Shown here one piece after another: positions 53,901-62,823 of a stretch of 64,000 bases of DNA; positions within the stretch are counted from its first letter, which is position 1, and each line of letters begins with the position of its first letter. The DNA lies in the NCBI RefSeq assembly GCF_000518705.1, contig NZ_KI912479.1, positions 62,001-126,000 on the forward strand, given 5' to 3'. The notes beneath the pieces are model-generated. The model was not told the origin of the DNA and ran no database searches. It saw nothing but the letters and a program-made list of their open reading frames with translations. The position numbers were made by a program, and so were the translations under genes. Source of the DNA: Shewanella colwelliana ATCC 39565. Its GTDB lineage: Bacteria; Pseudomonadota; Gammaproteobacteria; Enterobacterales; Shewanellaceae.

Positions 53901-54416
53901 AGAACCGCGCACGGCGAACTCACCATGTTCATACACTTGCTCTACCATGTGATAGCCAGTGTTGATTAACTGCTGGCGAACCTGTTCAAATGGATAGGTA
54001 TCGCCTTTATTGAGCAGCAATACATTGCCAGTCAAAAATGAATGTGGTGGCAATTTCACCATCAAGGTGCTGATGGGCACGATAACAAGGCTCTGCTGAG
54101 CGGCTGGGATACGCGACAGTGTTTCTAACCGCTGTGAGACGAGATCTTGGTGGGGAGAAAAACTGTCATAGGGCAAAGTTTCTCGGTCGGGAAACAGCAA
54201 AACAGGTATCGATTTTGGGCCGAGTAAGTAGGTTAACTCAGTTTCAAGTTGCAGGGCGCTAGGGGTGTCATGGGTGACAACCAGGGTTAAGCCGGTATGA
54301 TTTGCACACAGTTGCGCAAGCGTTATGGCTTGGGCTGCACCGGTTAAATGGCTTAAGGTTTTTGGGGTTTTAGCCCCTTTCACTTGGGGTGGCTGTAGAA
54401 CTGAGAAAGCTTTCAT
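50934..54416 (-). CDS. mfd: Transcription-repair coupling factor
   Basis: Mfd removes stalled RNA polymerase and recruits UvrA. The 1160-residue protein has the UvrB-like N-terminal domains, the RNA polymerase interaction domain (LKVGQPIVHLDHGVAHYQG), a RecG-like translocase with Walker A GDVGFGKTEVAMRA and the DEEH box LLIIDEEHRFG, and the C-terminal TRCF domain. The start ATG 54416 (MKAFSVLQPP) is preferred to TTG 54437. csiV overlaps its stop, so they are coupled. The PilZ-like gene lies 79 bp upstream on the same strand. Confidence 0.97.
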   Translation of the reverse strand: MKAFSVLQPPQVKGAKTPKTLSHLTGAAQAITLAQLCANHTGLTLVVTHDTPSALQLETELTYLLGPKSIPVLLFPDRETLPYDSFSPHQDLVSQRLETLSRIPAAQQSLVIVPISTLMVKLPPHSFLTGNVLLLNKGDTYPFEQVRQQLINTGYHMVEQVYEHGEFAVRGSIIDIFPMGSDNPYRIELFDDEVESIRQFDPETQRSSGEIAGIRLLPAKEFPTDDTAIEGFRQRYRRQFDVVVKEPESIYQMVSRKVMPAGIESYLPLFFEQTATLFDYLPEHTHIVTVGDLELAAKTHLVEVAQRYENRRVDPLRPLLPPKDLYLLTEQVFEAFKRYPRHLLKDSSFQGTSAEANIATLPDVASNHKLKQPLLALQEYAKSGTPILFCAESEGRREALLELLAKIDIKPQLYQHFEHYVAQPSAFGLIVSPLSQGALITDANKKQWAIICETELFGQRISQQRRRDKQRQISSDALVKDLAELKVGQPIVHLDHGVAHYQGLETLDTGGLVAEYLKLEYAGGDKLYVPVSSLNLISRYSVGPDEEAHLNKLGNETWSKAKRKAIEKIRDVAAELLDVYARRQARPGDACKLVQEEYAQFAGSFPFEETVDQETAIDAVLTDMCSPISMDRLVCGDVGFGKTEVAMRAAFVAVNDAKQVAILVPTTLLAQQHFENFSDRFADWPIKIEVMSRFKTAKEQQAVLAQLEKGQVDIVIGTHKLLQSEAKFENLGLLIIDEEHRFGVRQKEKIKALRANIDILTLTATPIPRTLNMAMSGMRDLSIIATPPAKRLAVKTFVREYDDATVREALLREILRGGQVYFLHNSVETIEKRARELEVLLPEARVITAHGQMRERDLEKVMSDFYHQKYNVLVCTTIIETGIDVPTANTIVIERADHFGLAQLHQLRGRVGRSHHQAYAYLMTPHPKRMTKDARKRLEAIGALEDLGAGFMLATQDLEIRGAGELLGDEQSGHISKIGFTLYMEMLEDAVKSLKEGKEPSLEQMLRGQCEVDLRIPALLPEDYVNDVNIRLSLYKRIANCNSEKALDELKVELIDRFGLLPQAAKNLLELSLYKHQATGLGIAKIEMHAKGGSMEFNDNHIVDPGFIIGLLQSQPQNYRMDGPSKLKFLIPAETDKDRLKLLELLISQLTQHRLGEPRV

Positions 54417-54494
54417 TGAGATGAGACAACTGGCCAAAAATCGACAAAGATGCTGGCTATTGTAGAGGCTTAGACTCAGTTGTGCCAGTGAAAA

Positions 54495-55085
54495 CTAGGG
54501 CTGTTGTTGCTTCTGTTTCTTTCGCAGTTGTAGCTGTTTTTGTTGCACATTTAGACTGGCTTTGACTAACTGCTCGACATCTTCATCTAAGATTTGAGTA
54601 AATTCGAGTTCGCAAAGATAGCGCGGTTCCTCAGTATCATCGCTGAGTGGCTGACATGCGATGCATTTGGCGATACATAGCACTGACAATAATGCATCTT
54701 TGATATGCAGCGACATTTTGTAGTGTTGATTGACCAATAAAGGTGTTGGACTCTCAAGGCTTATGCCGCTCCCGCCAAACGTTACCCCTTGGCATTTGTC
54801 ACCTTCGTGGGCTTGTTGTTCCATAACATGGGTGAGCACCAGATCAATTTTCTTCGATTGTAATTTCAAATAATCAACAACAGTACGGGCATCATCATCG
54901 AGGTTTCTTAGTTGCAACAGACAGCTGGCCTCCATTGCCCTAACTTCGTTGACTAATTGCATACCAACGGGAAACATCGCCTTTAATTCCGTTTCAGTGG
55001 GCAGGGGCGTATTGGTCGACCAAGCCGTGAGATAAGCGCTGAAGCTGTGCTTAACGCTAAAATAGGAGTTTGAGTCTGTGTTCAA
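54495..55085 (-). CDS. PilZ-domain-like protein
   Basis: A 196-residue cytoplasmic protein. The C-terminal half resembles a PilZ domain (GVTFGGSGISLESPTPLLVN like the D/NxSxxG strand, then LHIKDALLSVLCIAKCIAC and YLCELEFTQI). The N-terminal RxxxR needed for c-di-GMP binding is not obvious, so it may be a non-binding PilZ. The tail is Gln/Lys-rich (QLQLRKKQKQQQP). It is upstream of mfd and divergent from lolC, an order I associate with Shewanella and Vibrio. Confidence 0.7.
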   Translation of the reverse strand: MNTDSNSYFSVKHSFSAYLTAWSTNTPLPTETELKAMFPVGMQLVNEVRAMEASCLLQLRNLDDDARTVVDYLKLQSKKIDLVLTHVMEQQAHEGDKCQGVTFGGSGISLESPTPLLVNQHYKMSLHIKDALLSVLCIAKCIACQPLSDDTEEPRYLCELEFTQILDEDVEQLVKASLNVQQKQLQLRKKQKQQQP

Positions 55086-55180
55086 CGGATTGCCTCTTGT
55101 TTTTATAGTGCTATTACCCCTATTATCGTGCGCATCTCAATGATTTATCAAGGCTCATAAGCAAAGAGACCCAGCCAAAC

Positions 55181-56413
55181 ATGAATTTAGCGTTATCTTG
55201 GAACATAGGTTATCGATATTGGCGAGCTCGCAAGGCTAACTCGTTTGCCTCTTTTATTACCCTGTTTGCCGTATCAGGTATCTTACTTGGGGTTGCTGCA
55301 TTGATTGTAGTTAGCTCGGTAATGAATGGCCTAGAGGGACAGTTAAAACAGCGAATTTTAGGAGCAGTGCCGCAACTGACTGTTTATAGCGAGAAGTCGA
55401 TGGATGATTGGCAGTCCGTGGCTAGTAAATTGGTTGCACTCGATAAAATAGTAGCAGTCAGCCCCAGTGTGTCGACCCAAGCCATGTTGCAGTCGCCTGG
55501 TGCGATAAGTGCGGTACAGATTTATGGTATCTATCCTGAAAGAGAGCAGCAAAATCTAGCCGCGATGTCGGCACATTTTAATGGCTCGCTAGCGGCATTG
55601 ACTCCCGGAAGTTACCATATTGTATTGGGCGCAGAGCTGGCGCGACGTCTCGACTTATCTGTGGGTGATAAGGTGCGGGTGCTAAGTAGTGACGGTGTGG
55701 TCTATTCACCGCTTGGCCCGGTTCCAGCACAACGCAACTTTACCGTAGCGGGCATTTTTGCTATGGGCTCTCAGGTTGACGCCAACTTGGCCTACGTCTA
55801 CCACGATGATGCTCAACGGTTAATGCGAAAAAAGGCGGGTGAAATAAAGCAGTTACGGCTATACCTCAATGACCCGTTTCAAGCGTCGGCGATTCGAGAT
55901 ACGGTTGTCGAGCGTTTTAACACTGACGGGATAATGGTGACCACCTCCGATTGGCGGGATAACTATGGCCACCTGTTCTCAGCGGTCAACATGGAGAAAA
56001 ACATGATGTCGCTGATGCTCAGCCTGATCATTGCAGTGGCCGCCTTTAATATTGTGTCTGCACTGGTGATGATGGTGGTCGATAAGACTACAGATGTGGC
56101 GGTGCTAAAAACCCAAGGATTAACCACTGCCAGTGTGATGGGTATTTTTATGATCCAAGGAGCATTGAACGCATTGCTTGGACTATTGGGTGGTTTATTT
56201 GTGGGAATATTGGTCACCTTAAATCTTAATACACTGCTCGCGATTCTTGGGGTGTCGATTTTGGGCGCCGGCCAATCACTACCTGTTCAGTTGGAGTGGT
56301 CACAGTTAAGCGTTATCGTTATCGGCACCTTGGTCGTCACTTTTTTAGCGACCGTGTATCCAGCACTAAGGGCAGCAAATGTACAGCCCGCCAGCGCACT
56401 AAGGTATGAGTAA
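55181..56413 (+). CDS. lolC: Lipoprotein-releasing ABC permease LolC
   Basis: LolC is one of the two membrane subunits of the LolCDE extractor, which lifts outer-membrane lipoproteins from the inner membrane to LolA. The 410-residue protein has an N-terminal helix (about 25-50), a large periplasmic MacB-like domain (about 50-260) and three C-terminal helices. LGVAALIVVSSVMNGLEGQL and the ending ALRYE are typical. lolD starts 3 nt later and lolE overlaps lolD, so the three form one operon. Confidence 0.95.
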   Translation: MNLALSWNIGYRYWRARKANSFASFITLFAVSGILLGVAALIVVSSVMNGLEGQLKQRILGAVPQLTVYSEKSMDDWQSVASKLVALDKIVAVSPSVSTQAMLQSPGAISAVQIYGIYPEREQQNLAAMSAHFNGSLAALTPGSYHIVLGAELARRLDLSVGDKVRVLSSDGVVYSPLGPVPAQRNFTVAGIFAMGSQVDANLAYVYHDDAQRLMRKKAGEIKQLRLYLNDPFQASAIRDTVVERFNTDGIMVTTSDWRDNYGHLFSAVNMEKNMMSLMLSLIIAVAAFNIVSALVMMVVDKTTDVAVLKTQGLTTASVMGIFMIQGALNALLGLLGGLFVGILVTLNLNTLLAILGVSILGAGQSLPVQLEWSQLSVIVIGTLVVTFLATVYPALRAANVQPASALRYE

Positions 56414-56416
56414 AAG

Positions 56417-57112
56417 ATGAGTCAAGAACTACTGCTAGAAGTTAAGAATGTTAGTAAACGTTATCAAGAGGGGAGTATCGATACCCAAGTGTTAAATGGG
56501 GTTGACTTAAGTGTCTATCGCGGTGAGCAGTTGGCGATTGTTGGTACCTCTGGTTCGGGTAAGAGTACGTTGCTACATATTATGGGGACACTGGACAAAC
56601 CGAGCGCAGGTCAAGTGTTGATGCAAGGTGAAGATCTGTATCAGCTATCGGCCGCACGTCAAGCAAAGGTTCGTAATCACGATTTGGGTTTTATCTATCA
56701 GTTTCACCATTTGTTACCCGAATTTACCGCGTTAGAAAATGTTGCTATGCCGGGATTGATCCAAGGGTTACCACGTAAAGAGGTTGAGCAAGCGGCTAAA
56801 GCCCTACTTGAAAGAGTGGGGCTTGGACATCGATTGCAACACACGCCAGCGGAGATGTCTGGTGGTGAACGCCAACGAACGGCGATTGCCAGAGCTTTAA
56901 TCAATCAACCTAAACTCGTCTTGGCCGATGAGCCAACGGGTAACCTTGACGCGGCAAGCGGCGATGCTGTTTACGCACTAATCAGAGAGCTGGGCGAGCA
57001 GTTTGGTACCGCATTTGTCATCGTAACTCACGATCCCAAGTTGGCAGCCAGAATGGATAGGCAGTTATTGATGAAAGATGGCTTTTTACAAGCAGGGCAG
57101 GCGCAAGGATGA
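56417..57112 (+). CDS. lolD: Lipoprotein-releasing ABC ATPase LolD
   Basis: The ATPase of LolCDE, 231 residues. Walker A is GTSGSGKST, the Q-loop is GFIYQFHHLLPEFTALENV (the LolD/MacB family pattern), the signature is MSGGERQRT and Walker B is LVLADEPTGNLD. It lies 3 nt after lolC and overlaps lolE by 4 nt (ATGA). Confidence 0.97.
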   Translation: MSQELLLEVKNVSKRYQEGSIDTQVLNGVDLSVYRGEQLAIVGTSGSGKSTLLHIMGTLDKPSAGQVLMQGEDLYQLSAARQAKVRNHDLGFIYQFHHLLPEFTALENVAMPGLIQGLPRKEVEQAAKALLERVGLGHRLQHTPAEMSGGERQRTAIARALINQPKLVLADEPTGNLDAASGDAVYALIRELGEQFGTAFVIVTHDPKLAARMDRQLLMKDGFLQAGQAQG

Positions 57113-58362
57113 AACAAGTGCTGTCATTGTGGATAGGCTGGCGCTTCTATATGGCGCGGCAATCTAATCGGTTTATTAGCTTTATCTCATTTGCGTCGAC
57201 GGCGGGGATCGCCTTAGGTGTGGCGGTATTGATTATTGCTTTATCGGCGATGAATGGTTTCGAGCGTGAACTTGAACAGCGATTACTGGGCGTTGTCCCC
57301 CATGGTGAACTGACAGGGGTCAATGAGCCTATTCATCAATGGCAAAATATCGCCCAAGATGCCAGTTTAATTGACGGGATCGTCGCAGCGGCACCTTTTG
57401 TGCGTATTTCTGGCTTGATTCAAAAGCCTGGAGGATTTCAAGGGCTCAGTGTGGTGGGGATTCAACCTGATCTCGAAGCAAAGGTATCCAGTATCGCCCA
57501 ATTTATGCCAAAGCAAAGTTGGCAGGCTCTGGCACAGGGGGATAAAAACAATATCGTGCTAGGTAAAGGCTTGGCCGATTCTCTTGGTTTAGCCATAGGT
57601 GATACCTTAAGCCTCTATACTCCGAGTATGGGTGCGACAAAAGCTCAGCGTATTGGTGCCGCTAAGAGTCACCGTTTTATCGTTGCTGGAATATTTGAAA
57701 TCGGCGGCGAGATGGACTTAGGCACTGCTTATGTACCAATGGATTATGCGGCCGATATCCTTGGCTTAGGTGACGGAGTGAGTGGAGTTCGTATCAAAGT
57801 CGATGATGTGTTTGCTGCGCCTCGCCTTATACGCGATTTGGGCTACAGCCAGCAGCAATATATGTATCTGTCTGATTGGACCCGAACCCAGGGCCATCTC
57901 TATCAGGATATTCAGTTGGTCAGAGCGGTAATGTATCTTGTTTTGGCGTTAGTGATCGCGGTGGCCTGTTTTAATATTGTGTCGACATTGGTGATGGCGG
58001 TGCGAGACAAGCAATCTGAAATCGCGATTTTACTTACGATGGGCATGGCCAAAGCAACTGTGATGGGAATTTTTGTCGTACAAGGTGCACTTAACGGCAT
58101 TTTAGGTTGCCTAATTGGTGGCGCGTTGGGTGTACTGGTGGCATTAAATTTAAGTTCAATCGCCAGCAGCATTGAGCAAATGTTGAGTGTACAACTGCTC
58201 TCGGCCGATGTTTACTTTATTGATTTTTTGCCATCTCAGCTTGTGCTGCAGGATGTTGCGTTAGTGATTAGCCTGGCGTTATGCATGAGCCTGCTATCAA
58301 CTATTTACCCTGCCTGGAAGGCGAGCCGTGTGCATCCAGCCATGGCACTAGCAGGGAGATAA
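57109..58362 (+). CDS. lolE: Lipoprotein-releasing ABC permease LolE
   Basis: The second membrane subunit of LolCDE, 417 residues, with the same plan as LolC: one N-terminal helix, a periplasmic domain and three C-terminal helices. LGVAVLIIALSAMNGFERELEQRLLGVVPHG is split here only by family drift and is typical of LolE, which in E. coli binds the lipoprotein. The start codon overlaps the lolD stop. Confidence 0.95.
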   Translation: MKQVLSLWIGWRFYMARQSNRFISFISFASTAGIALGVAVLIIALSAMNGFERELEQRLLGVVPHGELTGVNEPIHQWQNIAQDASLIDGIVAAAPFVRISGLIQKPGGFQGLSVVGIQPDLEAKVSSIAQFMPKQSWQALAQGDKNNIVLGKGLADSLGLAIGDTLSLYTPSMGATKAQRIGAAKSHRFIVAGIFEIGGEMDLGTAYVPMDYAADILGLGDGVSGVRIKVDDVFAAPRLIRDLGYSQQQYMYLSDWTRTQGHLYQDIQLVRAVMYLVLALVIAVACFNIVSTLVMAVRDKQSEIAILLTMGMAKATVMGIFVVQGALNGILGCLIGGALGVLVALNLSSIASSIEQMLSVQLLSADVYFIDFLPSQLVLQDVALVISLALCMSLLSTIYPAWKASRVHPAMALAGR

Positions 58363-58379
58363 ATGGCACATTGAAGCGG

Positions 58380-59735
58380 TTATAGTTTTTCGCGATGGAT
58401 TAATTTTTGCTGGTACATGCTCCGATCAGCATCGGACAGTAACTCTTTAACATTGACGTTTTGTCCCACGTAACTGGCATAGCCAATACTGAGTGATGGT
58501 TCTAATTGATGTTTTCCCCAGTGAAAGGGCTGTGATGCGATCGAGTCCTTGAGCTGGGTAATAATACTTTCGATCTGTTCAAGGTCGGTGATCTCGTACA
58601 ACAAGACTAAAAATTCATCGCCACCAAAGCGGGCAACGCTTCCTTTGGCGCCAACTTCTTTGGTCAGTTGTTTAGCAATGTATCTCAGTAGGTCGTCGCC
58701 AGCTTCATGCCCCAGTTCATCATTGACCAGCTTAAAGTCGTTAAGGTCGATGTTAAGTAGGGTGAACTTAGGTTTATTATTGCGTTTTATCAACCGAGAA
58801 AGCTCTGAAATAATAAAGCGTCTGTTTGGCAGGTGAGTCAGTTCATCTTGCAGTGCTGCTTTATGGGTGTATTGGTAGTTTCTAAAGAGTAATAAGATCA
58901 ACAGATACAGCAGAATGGCGGTAACACTGCCTATGATCACCACTGCCATTCGAATGTTAGTAACACGCTGTAAGTTTTCAGTATCAAATTTGGCCGCTAT
59001 GGTCCACATGCCACTGGGCAACTTTATAGGATACTCCACGTCAGGGTTATCGAAAATAGCCGCATCGCCATAAAATACCTGTTGAAGCTCACTTTGGATG
59101 ACATGCTTTTTAATGGCAATTTGTCCACCGCGAAATCGTGTTATGCCAGAGCTTTCTAACAGTATGTCATAGTCCATGACAACACTGACGCTTCCCCAGT
59201 AGTGTTGGTTTAATGGATAGTCTGAGAAGATAGGGTAACGAGCGATGAGGCCTATCCCACCTTGTACTAAATTTACTGGACCGGCGATATAAACAGCCTG
59301 CTGTTGTTTGGCCAGCATAACGGTTTTTAACTGCTCTGGCCGAGTACGAAAGTCGAAACCTAACGCTTGCTCATTGCCTGCTAACGGATACACATATTTA
59401 ATGATGTTATTGGGAGCAAGCGCGACACTGCGTACATATTGGGCTTTATCGAGCAATTTACCGGAAATAGCTTCCCAGTTACTAATGGCAAATTGAGAGT
59501 CGAGTGTCACGACTGTGGCCAAGCTATCGGCCAGGTAGGTATCTTTGTAAATACTGGCTTCAAAATTAACACGAATGAGGGCGAGACTTTTACGAAGCCG
59601 TTCATCTTCTTTTTCTATTTCATTTTCGACAAAGTAATGGGTGACGGTACTAACGGTCAAGACTGCAACTAATAGAAACAATAATGAACATAAAAAGAAG
59701 ACAGCAGCCTGTTTCTGGCGTGATTTTAGGTACAT
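58380..59735 (-). CDS. CHASE-sensor GGDEF diguanylate cyclase
   Basis: A 451-residue membrane protein: helix about 8-30, a periplasmic CHASE domain (about 75-255; ALGFDFRTRPEQL, GLIARYPIF), a second helix (about 265-287) and a GGDEF domain with VARFGGDEF. At the I-site position the sequence is GAKG, so feedback inhibition is unlikely. The start ATG 59735 has GGGAAGG upstream; the frame is open to 59837 but the extra residues are not membrane-like or conserved. CHASE domains sense small extracellular ligands; which one is unknown. It is convergent with lolE, 17 bp apart. Confidence 0.92.
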   Translation of the reverse strand: MYLKSRQKQAAVFFLCSLLFLLVAVLTVSTVTHYFVENEIEKEDERLRKSLALIRVNFEASIYKDTYLADSLATVVTLDSQFAISNWEAISGKLLDKAQYVRSVALAPNNIIKYVYPLAGNEQALGFDFRTRPEQLKTVMLAKQQQAVYIAGPVNLVQGGIGLIARYPIFSDYPLNQHYWGSVSVVMDYDILLESSGITRFRGGQIAIKKHVIQSELQQVFYGDAAIFDNPDVEYPIKLPSGMWTIAAKFDTENLQRVTNIRMAVVIIGSVTAILLYLLILLLFRNYQYTHKAALQDELTHLPNRRFIISELSRLIKRNNKPKFTLLNIDLNDFKLVNDELGHEAGDDLLRYIAKQLTKEVGAKGSVARFGGDEFLVLLYEITDLEQIESIITQLKDSIASQPFHWGKHQLEPSLSIGYASYVGQNVNVKELLSDADRSMYQQKLIHREKL

Positions 59736-59933
59736 GGCCTTCCCATAAATTTGTGGTGTTCTTTTGACAAAAAATAAAACTCTAGGAACGTCACTGAGTT
59801 TGTTACAGATTGTTGCGTTTGTAATGAGTTTGATCATTCTATCGTAAGTTTAGCTAATAAGCGAAACTTGAGTGACGGCATCTATGGAGAGTAAACCGTC
59901 ACATCACGGCTGATATTAGAGAGGAAGGAAATT

Positions 59934-60440
59934 TTACTTTGATCGACTTTTCCACTTAAACAGGATTGAGTACTTCCACAGGTTATGGACGGTAAAATAG
60001 CCGATGGCGGCGAAGATTATCCCTAATACAAGGCAGCCAACTAAAAATGGCGGACCTATTGTGGAGATAGATGCTTCTATCCATTGCCAACTGGCTTCAA
60101 AGGCAAACTCTTGCGGAGGATGACTTAAGAGCTTTGCGCCCAGTAGGTAAGCGGCGTAAAACATAAATGGCATGGTAACTGGATTGGTGATCCACACTAG
60201 CGCAACAGCAATAGGCAAGTTGCAATTAAAAATAATGGCCAATGCCGCAGCGAGCACCATCTGGAAGGGCATTGGGATCCAAGCAACAAATAGCCCAACG
60301 GCAAATGCCATAGGCGCCGAGCGACGGTTAAGGGTCCATAAATTGGGTTTATGGAGTAGGTCGCCGAACATCTGCAAATGTTTATGATTTCGCAATGTTT
60401 CTGGTTTAGGCATAAATCTTTCAATGATTTTTTTTGGCAT
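59934..60440 (-). CDS. DUF2062 membrane protein
   Basis: A 168-residue inner-membrane protein of the DUF2062 family: two to three helices, PMAFAVGLFVAWIPMPFQMV and ALVWITNPVTMPFMFYAAYLLG, are diagnostic. Function is unknown. I take ATG 60440 (MPKKIIERFMP) as start because this N-terminus is family-like; an ATG at 60470 extends it by 10 residues. It is divergent from comEC with only 31 bp between start codons. Confidence 0.85.
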   Translation of the reverse strand: MPKKIIERFMPKPETLRNHKHLQMFGDLLHKPNLWTLNRRSAPMAFAVGLFVAWIPMPFQMVLAAALAIIFNCNLPIAVALVWITNPVTMPFMFYAAYLLGAKLLSHPPQEFAFEASWQWIEASISTIGPPFLVGCLVLGIIFAAIGYFTVHNLWKYSILFKWKSRSK

Positions 60441-60471
60441 AGCGTCGGATTGCAGTCTTAAATTACTCATT

Positions 60472-62790
60472 ATGAATCGATTTATGTTTGGCTACTGTGC
60501 CTCGATCATTTCGGCGCTCATTTGGCCGTCATTACTTTCACCTCAGCTTGCTTGGTGCTCTCTATTTGCGGCGTTTTTACACTTACGCTGGTCAAGAATA
60601 TTGGCGGGTAGCCTATTAGCACTGGCATGGATGAGTCTATTTTGTCATCAAATGTTAGCCTTTCCAGAGGTAACAGACGGACAATCTATCCAAGTAAGGG
60701 GCGAAATCATATCACTAGTTCAACGAAACAGCGACTGGATAAGTGTCGATATTCGGCTGCTAAATGATAATTTATTTGATTTCCCGCAAAGATTCATGCG
60801 TCTTGAGTGGTTAACTGAACAGAATCCGACCTTGGGGTCCCAATGGTTACTCAGGGTAAAACCGCGTTCCATTTCTAGTCATTTGAATCAAGGAGGGTTT
60901 AATCGCCAGCGCTATTTTCTCTCAAAACATATTATCGGCCGTGGCAAAGTGGTTGCTGCAACCGCAATAGAGGCAACACCTAATCCCCGCTTTCAGTTGA
61001 TCAGTCAGTTAATCCCACAAGTTGAAAACTTAAACAATGGTGATTTGATCTTGGCACTGATGTTTGGCGATAAGCAGCTCATCTCTACTGAACATTGGCA
61101 AGGGCTTCGCCAAAGCGGTACGGGCCATCTTATCTCTATCTCAGGTCTACACCTATCGGTTTTAGCCTTGTGGTTATTACTATGTATTGGTGGGGGGCTT
61201 AAGCGTATGCGGCCACGTTATGGACTATCGAATACTTACCTTACCGCATTGGCGACCATCATGGTTACAGCCATCTATGGCTACTTATCTGGTTTTTCTC
61301 TACCTACTCTTAGAGCATTCAGCATGCTTTGTCTGGTTATCGTCGTGGGGGTACTACAGCGGCATTCATCACCATTTGAGCGCTTGTTGTACGCACTATT
61401 TATTGTGTTGTTGCTTGACCCGTTAAGTGTATTGAGCTCAGGGCTGTGGCTATCGTTTGGTGCACTGGCGGTAATTTTGTGGTTTGGTGGTCAATTGGCT
61501 AATGCCGTCAAGGTTGAGGAACAGCAACAACCTGATTGGTTAACCATCTTTTGGCGACGGCTTGTTATCTTATGGTCAATTCAGTGGCGATTAAGTCTAC
61601 TGATGGGGGCGATGTTACTGCTGCTGTTTGGTGGCGTATCACCTTACTCTGTGTGGTTCAATCTACTGTTTGTGCCCTGGTTTAGTGTCCTTGTTATTCC
61701 CTTTACCTTTATCGCGCTGATGTGGTGGGGAGCCAGTGTCTATTTGCAGCTTCCAGCAGGCTTACCATTGGTAATACTAGACTGGCTCATCGCGCCACTG
61801 ACCTACAGTTTTAATGGGTTGCAATATCTACCAGGGAGTTGGTTGAATGTTTCATCGCAGCTTGCATCAGCTTTGCTCTTTGGGCTCGTTGCTTTTGGGG
61901 TCTATCGTTTACCTATCGCGCTTAGGTGGAAGGGCGTCGCTAGTGTGCTTTGTGCCCCATTGCTATGGCTGATGATCTCACCTATGTTGGTTCGCGATGA
62001 AGAGGGATGGCGTGTGCATCTGTTAGATGTTGGTCAGGGGCTGAGTGTGGTGATTGAGCGACGTGACCACATTTTATTGTATGACACAGGTGCGGCATTT
62101 GGTGAGAGTTTTAGTTATGCCAAACAGGTTGTCATTCCGTTTATGCATAGTAAAGGGTTTAGTCGCGTTGACTATTTAGTGGTGAGTCATGGTGATAACG
62201 ATCATGCTGGCGGCACCGATGTGTTGATTGCACAGTATCCTCAAGCGCAGATAATCACTGATTTAGCACCGTATGAGGGCCTGAATTGTCGGCCAAAAAC
62301 CTTAACCTGGCATGAGCTTACTATTAATGTTCTTGGCCCGCAGCGAGCCGAGAATGGCAACAATGGCTCCTGTGTGTTGCAGATAACCGATGGTCTGCAG
62401 CAGATAATGCTACCGGGTGACATCGAAATTGAAGCTGAAATCGACCTAATTAGTCAGCAAACACCGCTATCGCCAGGGCTTTCTAGCAGAGTGTTAGTGG
62501 CACCGCATCATGGTAGTAATACCTCTTCTAGCCAGGGCTTTGTTGACGCTGTGGCCCCTGAGATTGTGCTGTATGCAGCGGGACTCAACAATCGTTATGG
62601 GTTTCCTAAAAACGCCGTGATTAAACGGTATGATCACATTGATGCTTCGCAGTATAGTGTGGGCACTAACGGGCAGATTAGCCTTTTTTTTGAACAAGAT
62701 GGCATTAAGGTTGTTAGCTATCGTCGTGATATTGCGCCTTTTTGGTATAATCAGGTGTTTGAATTTGGTGAGTTCGCTAATACAGAGTAG
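60472..62790 (+). CDS. comEC: DNA internalisation competence protein ComEC/Rec2
   Basis: The inner-membrane channel for single-stranded DNA in natural transformation (E. coli YcaI). The 772-residue protein has N-terminal helices and a DUF4131 OB-like part (about 50-180), then the competence domain with about eight helices (about 210-500; HLISISGLHLSVLALW). The C-terminal metallo-beta-lactamase domain has LLDVGQGLSVVIE, SHGDNDHAGG and APHHGSNTSSSQ. I start at ATG 60472; the frame extends 16 codons upstream into the divergent gene. msbA follows 33 nt later, as in E. coli. Confidence 0.94.
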   Translation: MNRFMFGYCASIISALIWPSLLSPQLAWCSLFAAFLHLRWSRILAGSLLALAWMSLFCHQMLAFPEVTDGQSIQVRGEIISLVQRNSDWISVDIRLLNDNLFDFPQRFMRLEWLTEQNPTLGSQWLLRVKPRSISSHLNQGGFNRQRYFLSKHIIGRGKVVAATAIEATPNPRFQLISQLIPQVENLNNGDLILALMFGDKQLISTEHWQGLRQSGTGHLISISGLHLSVLALWLLLCIGGGLKRMRPRYGLSNTYLTALATIMVTAIYGYLSGFSLPTLRAFSMLCLVIVVGVLQRHSSPFERLLYALFIVLLLDPLSVLSSGLWLSFGALAVILWFGGQLANAVKVEEQQQPDWLTIFWRRLVILWSIQWRLSLLMGAMLLLLFGGVSPYSVWFNLLFVPWFSVLVIPFTFIALMWWGASVYLQLPAGLPLVILDWLIAPLTYSFNGLQYLPGSWLNVSSQLASALLFGLVAFGVYRLPIALRWKGVASVLCAPLLWLMISPMLVRDEEGWRVHLLDVGQGLSVVIERRDHILLYDTGAAFGESFSYAKQVVIPFMHSKGFSRVDYLVVSHGDNDHAGGTDVLIAQYPQAQIITDLAPYEGLNCRPKTLTWHELTINVLGPQRAENGNNGSCVLQITDGLQQIMLPGDIEIEAEIDLISQQTPLSPGLSSRVLVAPHHGSNTSSSQGFVDAVAPEIVLYAAGLNNRYGFPKNAVIKRYDHIDASQYSVGTNGQISLFFEQDGIKVVSYRRDIAPFWYNQVFEFGEFANTE

Positions 62791-62823
62791 AATATCGTTT
62801 TTGCACCAATGATAGAATTTTGA

